Shown in pieces: positions 44,188 to 53,975 of a stretch of DNA of 64,000 bases. Origin of the DNA: Fragilariopsis cylindrus CCMP1102 (Eukaryota; Bacillariophyta; Bacillariophyceae; Bacillariales; Bacillariaceae); assembly GCA_900095095.1 (NCBI GenBank), contig FMBT01000306.1, forward strand, positions 310,001 to 374,000, given 5' to 3'. The notes below the pieces were generated by a model, which made no database searches, had not been told where the DNA came from, and saw only the letters and a list, made by a program, of their open reading frames with translations. The position numbers and the translations under genes are program-made. Positions within the stretch are counted from its first letter, which is position 1; every line of letters begins with the position of its first letter.

Positions 44188-45684
44188 ATGGTGACTAAAA
44201 GTTATTGTACCAATGATGGGAATGAATGTCAAAATGGTGGTATTTGTATCTTAGCTACCGATCAAAGTGATTTTGATAAGGATGGTAATTTCAAAAAAAC
44301 ACCAATCAATTATTGTCAATGTCCCAAGGGAACATCTGGTAATTTATGTCATGGGAAAGATGTTTGTACCTTAACTTGTGAACATGCTAGTTCTTGTCGT
44401 CATTATTCGGAGAATAGTAGTGGCACACATGAAGGTTTTAGTGATGGTACCGGTACGAATGAATTTTATTGTGAATGTGTGGATAATTACCAGGGACAAG
44501 AATGTGAAATTCCATATACGACCTGTCCAAAAACATCGGATGATAAAAAGGAAAAACAATTACAATGTTTGTACGGGGGAGTTTGTGAAATTTCCATTGA
44601 TAGTACTAATATTGCAAATAGTAAATATATCTGTCGATGTCCCACGGGTCGTGATGGACCTCAATGTGAAAATGGTATTACTAGTAGTACTATTCAAGAT
44701 TATAATGGACCGTGTTATGTGGATGATGATTGTCAAAATCAAGGTATCTGTTCTGAGAAACATGATGCACAAACAACGGAAGAAACTGGTATGACCACGA
44801 AAACAACCTATTGTCAATGTAAAAGTGGATACGGTGGTGATAATTGTGAACTGAGTTGTGATTCATTAAAATGTCAACATGGATCATCCTGTCGATTCCA
44901 TTCCACAACGACGGAGGGAGATGTAACACATGCAAATGATGAAACTGATGCTGGTGCGTATTGTGATTGTATTAGTAGTTACAATGTCGATACTGTTAAA
45001 AATAGTATTCAATTATATAAAGGACAAGAATGTGAAATTGAATTAAAGATATGTCCTGTGCGTGGTGATGGTGATAATGAATTGGAATGTTTGTATGGTG
45101 GTTCATGTGTCGGATCACAAGATTGTATGGATGATGACTTTTATGAATGTGAGTGTCCACCAAATCGTACAGGGAAAAATTGTGAAATATATAAAGATTT
45201 GAACACCGACGTCCTGAACATGAACGATGTTTTTGTTTCATCAACAACATCATCATCAACATCATCATCATCAGACAGAGGAAGGGCTACCAACAACACA
45301 AACGTTCTTGTAGTTGGACCATTAATTCTACTATTTTCAATTGCTATCACTATTATGGGATCTATGTTCTTCATAAAACGTCGTCGGACACAAAATTTAC
45401 AAGCCTCTCAACGTGCTGCTGCATCAGATACACTGGATGATACTTTTAATAATATTAATAATGACGACGGCGACGACCAGGAAGAAGAAGAAAATAATAA
45501 TCGTAACAACAATAATGCTGCTGCTGCAATGACGAAAAATGCTGGTACAACTGGTACTGGTGTCAATGGTGCAGATGATTTTTATGATGCTGAAGATACA
45601 GATGATTTTACTAATGATGGTATTGTCAACATCAATTTGGACGATGATGATGAACTACCTCATCCAAAGGCACAAATCGTATAA
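44188..45684 (+). CDS. Type I membrane protein with six EGF-like domains
   Basis: Six EGF-like modules are seen, each with the six-Cys pattern and the Gly-aromatic end: first NECQNGGIC...YCQCPKGTSG, then CEHASSCRHY...YQGQEC, QCLYGGVC...CRCPTGRDG, DCQNQGICS...YCQCKSGYGG, CQHGSSCRFH...YKGQEC and ECLYGGSCV...CECPPNRTG. Modules 1-3 and 4-6 pair one to one, so the ectodomain arose by duplicating a three-module unit. A transmembrane segment (LVVGPLILLFSIAITIMGSM) is followed by a basic stop-transfer FIKRRR and an acidic, Asn-rich cytoplasmic tail. There is no signal peptide at the first Met (44188), and AAGCAAGCAG just upstream could be a splice acceptor, so an upstream exon is likely. A role in adhesion or surface recognition is inferred from the domain type. 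Confidence 0.82.
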   Translation: MVTKSYCTNDGNECQNGGICILATDQSDFDKDGNFKKTPINYCQCPKGTSGNLCHGKDVCTLTCEHASSCRHYSENSSGTHEGFSDGTGTNEFYCECVDNYQGQECEIPYTTCPKTSDDKKEKQLQCLYGGVCEISIDSTNIANSKYICRCPTGRDGPQCENGITSSTIQDYNGPCYVDDDCQNQGICSEKHDAQTTEETGMTTKTTYCQCKSGYGGDNCELSCDSLKCQHGSSCRFHSTTTEGDVTHANDETDAGAYCDCISSYNVDTVKNSIQLYKGQECEIELKICPVRGDGDNELECLYGGSCVGSQDCMDDDFYECECPPNRTGKNCEIYKDLNTDVLNMNDVFVSSTTSSSTSSSSDRGRATNNTNVLVVGPLILLFSIAITIMGSMFFIKRRRTQNLQASQRAAASDTLDDTFNNINNDDGDDQEEEENNNRNNNNAAAAMTKNAGTTGTGVNGADDFYDAEDTDDFTNDGIVNINLDDDDELPHPKAQIV

Positions 45685-46356
45685 ATATAAGAAAAACTGA
45701 CACACATTGAACATACCATTAAAAAAAAACAAAAAACAAACTAAAAAATACAAAATATAAATAAATTGAAAGGAAAAAAAAGAAACAAAAAAAAAAAAAA
45801 CGACGAAAGAAAAAGAAACAAAGAAATATATACTACAGGATGGATACCTATTGTGAATATACATATTAAACTACAGGATACTAGCAAATATTTAGTTTTT
45901 GTCGTTTTCTTATTTAGATTACAGTACGTAGTAGCTGCCGCATGTATGCATGGAAGCAGAATATATTGATTATACTGAAATACCTTTAACAACAAAAAGT
46001 AAGGATTGAGTTGAGGACCAATATTTTACAATATAAATCCAAAATCATAGGATCTACTGTACCTACAACTAGGAATTGCAGTATAAGATAAGCTCCACTC
46101 TTTTTTTCCTTTCACTCCTTCTTCTCTAGTTGCATAAATATTATTTACTACAAAATGTCATTGCCCCTCTATTCGACTGAATCTCCCCCGATTTTAAACT
46201 AGGAGCAAAAAAAAAGAGACAATATCAAATACACATAGAGGTATCAGCGACAGTAGTAGCAACAGTGGTAAAATGGGTGAACTAAGCAATTGCGAAAAGT
46301 AAGAAACGGGTTGCTAAATGATAATGTAAGCATCGTCATCGTCGTCGACTGCAGCG
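45685..46356. other. Intergenic spacer
   Basis: A-rich 3' flank (A runs at 45721-45800) and the promoter of the RING gene. TACAGTA and TACTGTA occur near 45921 and 46050. No gene is seen. Confidence 0.5.
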
Positions 46357-47619
46357 ATGACTTCTCTTCATACACAACGACGACAGCAACAGCAACAGCA
46401 ACATCACGATCAACGTCAACGTCAACAGCAACATCATCAAATTCGTCGTGGTCATCGTCGTGGTCATCGACGTCGACGTCGATTCCGTTACCGAAAGGAA
46501 GTCCTATGGTTGATCCTTTCCCTATTGATATTGCTATTCCTAGCAATTCCGTACGGAATCAATACTAGTACTATCAACGACCAAGGCTACCACCGAGACT
46601 TTGCTATTTTCGTTAGTATTATCATCGCCGTATTTGTTGCAATAATTAGGATTTGGAAGAAACTTTCTTGTTATTATAATAATCGGTTAGTAACGCTATC
46701 GTTGCCGACGGTATCATCATCGTCATCGTCATCGTCAACAACATTGTCGTGGAAGACGATTCTTCTATCACCTATCTATTTCTCTTTTAGGATAAAGAAT
46801 TTTCTTCTAAGATGGTGGTCAAGGATGGTAGACATCTACCGCGGAACATCAAATAATATATTGTATATTGCGGAAACAGCAACATCAGTGACGTACCCAA
46901 TACGTACGTCAATGACAATCACAGAAACATTAGAAAATTTCAATCAGGAACGATTAATTAGAGGTGAATCAACTGTATCAACGGAATCTATTATAGCCTA
47001 CGAACGATTTATGCGTGATTTGGCTGATGCTGTTGTCGTTGCCACTACTAGTAGTACAGCTGGTAACAACAATCTCATCATCAACAGCGGTGTTAAAAGG
47101 AAAAAATAGAGGAACTTTGTCCTCGCTGGACGATTCTCTCAACGACGGCTACAACTCATCACAACTGTTTGATGCAAACCGAATGTGGTATTTGTCTTGA
47201 TGGTTTCGAAGAAGAACAGGAAGAAGGAGTCGTCTACGCCGATAACAAGAATGATGGTAAAGACGAAACAAAATCATCAAGGCAAAATAACACGTTTGTA
47301 CGAACTTTACCCTGCCGACATATCTATCACAGCCGATGTATTGATCAGTGGTTTCAACGATCGAAATTTTGTCCTACGTGTAAAAGATCCATTCTTCTCC
47401 CTCCACTTCCTCCTCTACCAACATCAACATCAACATCAATTGCTTCATGTTGACAGCAGGAACAGCAACAAAAACAAAAACAAAAACAAAAAAGATATAT
47501 ATGATATATCGGAACAGCAAGAAACTCTACGGGAATTATATGTATTCAATTCTGCTAATGGTGATACAGTATTCTTTGGAAAAAAAGGAAAAAATAGTGC
47601 GAGTAGAGTAATCTTTTAG
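46357..47619 (+). CDS. Membrane RING-H2 E3 ubiquitin ligase
   Basis: The N-terminus is Gln/His/Arg-rich. Two hydrophobic segments follow (EVLWLILSLLILLFLAIPYG and FAIFVSIIIAVFVAIIRIW), then a cytosolic part and a RING-H2 finger at 47175-47400: CGICLDGF...LPCRHIYHSRCIDQW...FCPTCK, with the C3H2C3 ligand order complete. RING-H2 proteins of this layout are ER or Golgi E3 ligases that recruit an E2 enzyme. The membrane part and the RING lie in different frames: the change is at a six-base A run (47101-47106), and adding one A gives a continuous KRKKIEELCPRWTIL linker. The frame of the RING ends at 47453; a coding-like C-terminus (ISEQQETLRELYVFNSANGD) continues in another frame to 47619, so the end is uncertain. 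Confidence 0.75.
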
Positions 47620-47695
47620 AGGAAAATTGATACGCCATCCTTTCCCCTTTTGTTCAGTCTTCCTCGATCCTCCCTACCGAAATTAAAAAAAATAT

Positions 47696-49162
47696 CTACT
47701 GTATCTGAATCTCCTCAAAGTATGCACCTTCTGGTACAGAAAAATGATTCGAAATCGACATTACGGATCGACGCCGATCAGACGATCCCAATGGTAAGAT
47801 AAATCTACAAGCACTATTGTCGTCGAGTGTTTCAAAGTCAGTGTTTGTTGTTAATGACGTATCGTCACTCGAATTTGAATTTGAAGGAAATAATGGTGGA
47901 GCTTCTGTGTCAATCGTTGATGATGAAGAATAGTCATCATCCGTGTCGATAACAGGTGCTTCGTCGCCCTTATTATTTCTATTATTTTGGTTCTTATCAT
48001 CATACTTTTCTTCGTCGTGATCGTCTACCTCATACGTCGTGGTAATAACGGTACATACAGATGCTTCAGGTGGTGCTCTTGTCCATCCCATCTTCCAAGC
48101 CCAGATACCATAGACTGCAATAACTATAATTTCGACTATTCCATAAAATACAGGGACTATGGCTGCTACCCCCCTTTGAGAGGGATCATTACCAAACATT
48201 GTCACGGCGACACTAAGTGCAATCGCATTGTTTTGATAACACGTTTCAATAGCAAGTGCTACCGTTTCTGGTCTGGTTATGTCTAAGAATCGGATGGCGA
48301 TAAAATTTGTCAAACAAATACCAAGTAAACAAGGAAACGCCGTTCCGATAGCTAGAGGCCATGTAAAAAGTGATGTAGATTCTGCATCAGAATTATCGGG
48401 ACTACTGAAACTAAATATAAACCCAACGATTATCAGTAATACTCCACATATACTCCCCAAATGATTAGCATATCGATGAAATTTAGGATCATTGAATATG
48501 TATCCAAACATTAAACCACAAAAAATTCCAGCTATATCCACCAATAATGGGATGTATATTTTGGTAAAATCGAGAGTAAACTTATCGCTATCGGTATCTT
48601 CAGGAAAAATAATCTCATAAATCAGCCATTGATAGAAAAATATACTTGCTGGTAACATAAAAATTGATAAGATCGATGATACTGATGTTATGGCAACTGA
48701 TAAGGATAGATCAGCATTGACTAGAGAACACCACCAATTACTATAACTTCCTCCGGGACTCGATGTCAATATCAAAAGCATTGTGCCCATTGTTTTACTA
48801 TATCCCCAATGATGGAAAAAAATGATAGATAAAAATCCTAAAAATGGCATCAGTAAGAATTGTAACGCGTTCCCTATCACAACTGTTGACGTATTCTTCG
48901 TGATTTGTTTTTTGTAATCTTTCACGTCGACCGTTGCTGACAATCCAAAAATAAGAAAGAATAGCAATATATTCGTCACTACTGCTGATAGTAGCTCTAG
49001 GTTGACGCTGTTTGTAGTAGACTGGTCAGTATTGTCAATAAAAGTACTTGTACTCGTCGTTGCATTAATCATATCAGACGACGACGACGATGAGAGCCAC
49101 CTCGTGTCCTCGTTATCGTGATAATCCGTTCGGTCTTCTATTATACCATGGAGAAATGTCAT
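47696..49162 (-). CDS. Bile acid:sodium symporter family (SLC10/BASS) transporter
   Basis: The protein of 488 residues has about nine or ten transmembrane segments from about residue 55 to 365. The family signature is seen at SSPGGSYSNWWCSLVNADLS followed by LSVAITSVSSILSIFMLP, and the second crossover region at ETCYQNNAIALSVAVTMFGN, corresponding to the two Na+-binding discontinuous helices of SLC10/ASBT proteins. The N-terminus is Ser/Thr/Asn-rich with possible glycosylation sites and no plastid leader, so a plasma-membrane or endomembrane location is more likely than the plastid location of plant BASS proteins. The C-terminal 130 residues are acidic and Ser-rich and probably cytosolic. The substrate (organic anion with Na+) cannot be given more precisely. 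Convergent with the RING gene at a short spacer. Confidence 0.88.
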   Translation of the reverse strand: MTFLHGIIEDRTDYHDNEDTRWLSSSSSSDMINATTSTSTFIDNTDQSTTNSVNLELLSAVVTNILLFFLIFGLSATVDVKDYKKQITKNTSTVVIGNALQFLLMPFLGFLSIIFFHHWGYSKTMGTMLLILTSSPGGSYSNWWCSLVNADLSLSVAITSVSSILSIFMLPASIFFYQWLIYEIIFPEDTDSDKFTLDFTKIYIPLLVDIAGIFCGLMFGYIFNDPKFHRYANHLGSICGVLLIIVGFIFSFSSPDNSDAESTSLFTWPLAIGTAFPCLLGICLTNFIAIRFLDITRPETVALAIETCYQNNAIALSVAVTMFGNDPSQRGVAAIVPVFYGIVEIIVIAVYGIWAWKMGWTRAPPEASVCTVITTTYEVDDHDEEKYDDKNQNNRNNKGDEAPVIDTDDDYSSSSTIDTEAPPLFPSNSNSSDDTSLTTNTDFETLDDNSACRFILPLGSSDRRRSVMSISNHFSVPEGAYFEEIQIQ

Positions 49163-49896
49163 AATTTTATAAATAATCGGTAGTTGTTATTCTTTGCTAC
49201 TGCTGGTTTGGCAAGTGATCGTTAGTTATGTTTTTGTTGTTGTTGTTGTTTTCCCTACCGGAAAGAATGAAACAATACAATGGCGGCAGGTGAGACGGTA
49301 CTGTACTTCTATGCAGGAAATGGGAGACTCCCAGTCACTGCAGTCACAGTTGCTCTCTTTCATACGACTTCTCAATCGTGCATAATCAGAAGCAAAAAAA
49401 TAGTTCACTTTCAAGAACTCTTTTTCTCGGTCAATACAAAACCGTATGTCCAATTTTTGAGGGAGATTTGCCCCCGAAAAAAAAGACCCCATAAGTGGCC
49501 GTACATGTTAATTGTGAAGGAAAGAAGAAAGGACTTCCTTTTTCGCGCTTAATATTCGAACCGTGCTTTCTCCTTGCTCGCTTTTGAAAGGCACAAAATG
49601 CAAGGAAAATGAGAATAGTGAGATCTTATGTTTTTCTTGACTAAAATAAGTGTGCAGATCGACAACAACAATCGAGGATACAGGCAGTGTTTCCTTGTCG
49701 GACATCAGACAAGTGAATGAGTAACAGAAGTACTGAGGGTATACTGTATGTCCACCCCTTTTCCAAGAGGTGGGGTAAATAATAATAGTGCGTCACATTC
49801 ACTACACTTTTTTACCTGAGCGTTGTCGTCTGGCTGATGATCTTATGAAGCTTTTCGCTGGTCATTCATTATTAACAATAATCACTAATTTTAGCA
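49163..49896. other. Divergent intergenic region
   Basis: About 730 bases with promoters for the transporter (-) and the membrane kinase (+). TACTGTA occurs near 49297 and 49743. Short frames here show no recognisable protein. Confidence 0.45.
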
Positions 49897-52004
49897 ATGA
49901 ATTATTCTCGAAATCATCATCACGCTCATCATCATCAGCGTGTTGACGAGGATGAGAAGTACTCGCATTCGCTACGTAAAACAACTACAACAAGTATACG
50001 TACGACACGAGGTAGAGGTATGACGGGGTTAATGATTTGTGTAGTAATTTGTGTTCTAAGTTTGATTCGCGAATCTTTCAATATGGCTGACGCTGACGTT
50101 GACGGTGACGTGATACAATACGCACAGCTGGAAGAGGAAAGATCGTCGTCGTCGTCGTCGTCAATTCTGGTTTCGTCGGCGAAAAACTCTACTACTACTA
50201 CTACTACTACTACCGACGATGAAAACAACAATGAGATGAATAATAATAATATTAAAACCAAGAGAATGATGACGATGCATCATCCTCGTGTGGTAATCCT
50301 TTCAGGTCCCTTCTCATCATCGTCAACATTGATGTATACTGCTACTACTACTTCTACTATCGCTAATAATATGATTAATCTACTGGACGAAAATTATCTG
50401 TCTTCCATGAAAGACTCTTCGGCGATGATGAATGTACGAAGATGGCATTCTGCAAAAAGTAATAAGAGGATGGTTATCTCTGGGCTAGCAGCTCATTCTT
50501 TCACAGCAGGAGCAATCAATACAGCTGGAAGAAGTAGTCGCTATAGAAGTATGGTCCTTGCTGGAACAGGAACGAACACCAACAGTAAAGAAGAAGAAGA
50601 AAAAGAAGAGACAAATAATGTAAGGCCTAGATATTGGAACTTTGAACGGTATTGGTTTCAGAAATGTATACCAGTAACAGAAGAAAATGATGACAACCGA
50701 AGCAACAACAATAGCAAAACTAAAACAAAAAAAAGTAACAACGATGAGGAGCTGCGAGTAGAGGAAGTATTGGATACGACAAATTATTTTATCCGGAGAA
50801 TACGAACTACATGCAATACATTTCATGAAGTAGATATCATCACGGAAGATTATGACAATACTCAGATATTAAGTATGGAAGGATCTTGGAGGAGTGTTTG
50901 GAAATTCAAAAAATCTTTCAATGGGATAGAAGGCGGAAATACGACGAAAAAGAAAGATGAAATCGAAAAAAATCCATCCGTTGTTTTGAAACTACTACAT
51001 ACCCATCATGAATTCAATTCAGAATCATTTTCGATTCATCAAATGGATGCAATGGTTATGGAGGTGTTGACGGCATCATCGTATGTAGTCGATTCGTACG
51101 GATTTTGTGGTCAATCTGTTCTAACAGCTGAAGCTATGTCTTCAGGACGAACATTCATAAAAGATCCTAAACACAAATGGTTAGATCGATTACGTATTGC
51201 AAGAGACTTAGCAAGAGGTCTGGCTGATCTGCACGCATTCTCACCTCAGCATTACAATGATGATGGATCTTCGTCATCATTAAGTAGCAGTACAAAATAC
51301 CATTGTCGTCATCCAAAGCATCGTTGCGTAACAACAAAGGTATTCGAAAGCAACAGCAACAAAAAGAAAATCAGAAAAATCCTCTAATATTTGCTCATCA
51401 CGATATCAATTTTGCCAATGTGATAGTAATCGATCCTGGAAAAATTCAATGGAATGATTTCAATCTGGGAATTATTGCTCGGTATGATAGGAATAAAATT
51501 AACAACACGTCATATGGTATAAATAAAGGATTCCAACATCGTCATCTTTGTCCTGTTCCGATCCGTTACGCTTCGCCATTATGGCGATCTCCGGAGGAAA
51601 TTTTGAATCAAACTGGATATTTGACTCTCCGTGATGGTAATACTCCCCAAGCAGCTGACGTGTATAGCTTAGGAAATGTTCTATTTCAAGTTCTTACCAG
51701 ACATCAACCATGGACTCATCTCGAAACGAAAAATGAAACTAAACTTGTTACCAAAGGCGTTACGAAAAGTGATAAAGAATATTCTCTCTCGATCATATCC
51801 AATGCTAAGATGGACGGGAAATTGCCCAACTTACCAGATCGTTACGTGTCTCGTGACGAAGCCAAAATCTTGTGGCAAGCAGTACAAAATTGTTACGAAC
51901 GCAATCCAAAAGATCGACCTTCGGCCCTGAATGTCGCAGAATTCTTGGGCAATGCATACGATATCTATAACAAGAAATATGTTCAGAAATATAATGAAAT
52001 TTGA
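49897..52004 (+). CDS. Type II membrane protein kinase-like protein
   Basis: A short His-rich cytosolic N-terminus is followed by one transmembrane segment (GLMICVVICVLSLI, about residues 44-58). A long variable stem leads to a kinase-like domain: SWRSVWKF (loop, poorly conserved), VVLKLLHTH (the VAIK lysine), LRIARDLARGLADLHAF (helix E), FAHHDINFANVIVI (catalytic loop, HHD with the later Asn present), IQWNDFNLG (DFN in place of DFG), APLWRSPEE-like SPLWRSPEEI, and ADVYSLGNVLFQVLTRHQPW. Domain order and the helix F Asp fit a Tyr-kinase-like or FAM20-unrelated Pkinase fold. The topology places it in the Golgi or ER lumen, or at the surface. Near 51340 the frame shifts by one base (AAA run in ACAAAGG); after this the sequence continues to 52004. 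Activity is plausible but unproven because of the DFN. Confidence 0.7.
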
Positions 52005-52253
52005 CCCGATGATTCGATTATCATCGTTAAATGGGGTGGGATACACAAAGTTATATTATACAGTCTATTATTTGTCTTCTTACCAGTGAATGTTTAGGTT
52101 AATTACCACGATTTGAACTACTAGTATCTATTCATCTTAACTAACACCAGTACAATTAAATGATCTTCATTTGGTTACACTAGGCTTTTTGGAGATTGAA
52201 AAGGAAATAATTCGTTATTGCTTATCTCTATTTCGTAAAGATATTATTCTCTC

Positions 52254-53194
52254 TCACCAATTTGCGAGATCAGATATTTTTTGTACGCTGTCGTCACAAT
52301 CACCTTGCAGGAAAAGATCTCTTCCTGTACTACCACCACGACTACTAATACCACTACGACTAATGAAATCTCCAACCAGTTCACGATTTATTAAAATACG
52401 CGGACAATCGGAGGAGACCCAAGATGGGATACCAGCCACAGGCATCACGAGTAAACTAGTGCCAAGAATTAATAATAGATCACATTCTTCCATATCCTTA
52501 GAAATTAATTCTTGAAATCGTGATGGCATTTCTTCTCCAAAGAAAACAATATTTGGTTTTACTAATGATCCACATTCGGTACATGTTGGAACACTTCCAT
52601 CAATGACGACCATCTTTTGACAATCTTCTATCGGCATCGGTCTTTTGCATCTGATACACGACGAGGAACGGAAATTTCCATGACATTCAACTAATTTATC
52701 TGTTGAAATTCCTGCTAAAGATTCTAATCCATCAATATTTTGTGTATATATACGATGCAAACATTGTTTATCTTCTAATAATTTCAGGAATGTATGTGAC
52801 AAAGTTGGTACCGGTCCAGATGTTGTCCTGGCCATATTTCCTTACATAAATGTATAAACGGTAACGGATTTTGTTGATAATAATCTAAATCGAATATAGC
52901 TTCTGGGAATGGTAGATCGTAATGTTGGAGTTGATCATACAAACCACTTCCCGGTGTACGAAAGTCAGGTATACCAGCAGAACAGCTAGCACCAGCACCC
53001 ACCAATGCAATTATCTTGATATACTTTGATCTAGTAAGTTGATCAGCTAACAACTCCACGGACATCAGGCTGTCCTCGTTGTTGTTGTTGGTAGTAGAGG
53101 AGGAAGAGAAAAGTAGCTTCTTTTCATTGTCCGATGCTCGAGATCGAGATCGTTCTCGTTTCGTGAAAGTAGTCGTCGTAGTTATTCGAAACAA
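52254..53194 (-). CDS. Class I sirtuin (NAD+-dependent protein deacylase)
   Basis: The Rossmann and zinc signatures are complete: [20 protein letters not shown] (NAD-binding GAGxSxxxGIPDFR), YTQNIDGLE (TQN-D), VECHGNF with the catalytic His, the zinc tetrad CIRC...[36 protein letters not shown] (GTSL-V-P) and ILINRE. This is the SIRT1-3 class (class I). The enzyme removes acyl groups from lysines using NAD+. The N-terminus ([20 protein letters not shown]) is basic and Ser/Thr-rich and could be a mitochondrial presequence. The frame changes once near 52820, between EIWPGQ and [11 protein letters not shown], by a single base. With it corrected the protein is about 313 residues, normal for the class. 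Convergent with the membrane kinase gene. Confidence 0.88.
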
Positions 53195-53975
53195 GAGGAA
53201 GAATGTGTAGAAGAGAACGGACTGAAAAACGCCAATCGATGACCAGAAGACAAAAAGGATCGCGTTGCTGTAGTTGTTGACATCGTCGGATAGAAACAGA
53301 AGTAGATGAAGAACAATATTTGTAATATCGAATTGATCACGAGAAGTCGCATACCATCATTATTCTTTTATCGTCACCGCCGATCTGCTATGGCAATAGC
53401 TAAATAGAAGCGCCAGGGTGTCGTCTTCAAGGCTTATTTCTTATTTGATGATAGATCTTGTTTTACTTGGGTGATGGGTGAGATTGATGGGTGATGTGAT
53501 TTGGATTTTCTTTTTGCATCGTGGAATAATTTTCAGTCACGTTTTATTCTTCGCGCCATTTCCATAAAGGGCTAAATTATGTCCAAGCCTCTTCCACACA
53601 AACTAGAATCTCTAAATAATCTCTTCTGAGAAAAGCAATTTCAACTATTCGAACATGTGCATGTGGCAATGTCACATTCAACAACACGACGATGATGCAG
53701 CAATACGATTTGTAGAAACAATCAACATAACAGTTTTTACATGCAAAAGGGGATGACGGTTACGTGTGATACCTCTTGCTCCACTTCATCGAACCCATTT
53801 ATATTTCTCTCATCGTCGTCATTACAATGAATATCAATTTTCATAAAAATAATCAATACTCCGTCGAAATAATACAGAAAGCAATACTACTCCGATCGAA
53901 TAAAAATAATACCAAGGAATCAATACTTCCATAAAAAATATCATCAAGCTAATAATACTGCTTGTTAATATTGAG
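53195..53975. other. Divergent intergenic region
   Basis: About 780 AT-rich bases holding the promoters of the sirtuin (-) and DNA ligase (+) genes. No gene is seen. Confidence 0.45.

Noticed and set aside
44371-45271. Several minus frames opposite the EGF gene
   Set aside because: Antisense shadows of Cys/Gly/Asn codons; no signal peptide or conserved pattern.
49540-49625. Possible tRNA suggested by a GGTTCGAAT T-loop on the minus strand
   Set aside because: No acceptor stem, D-arm or anticodon arm could be formed around it.
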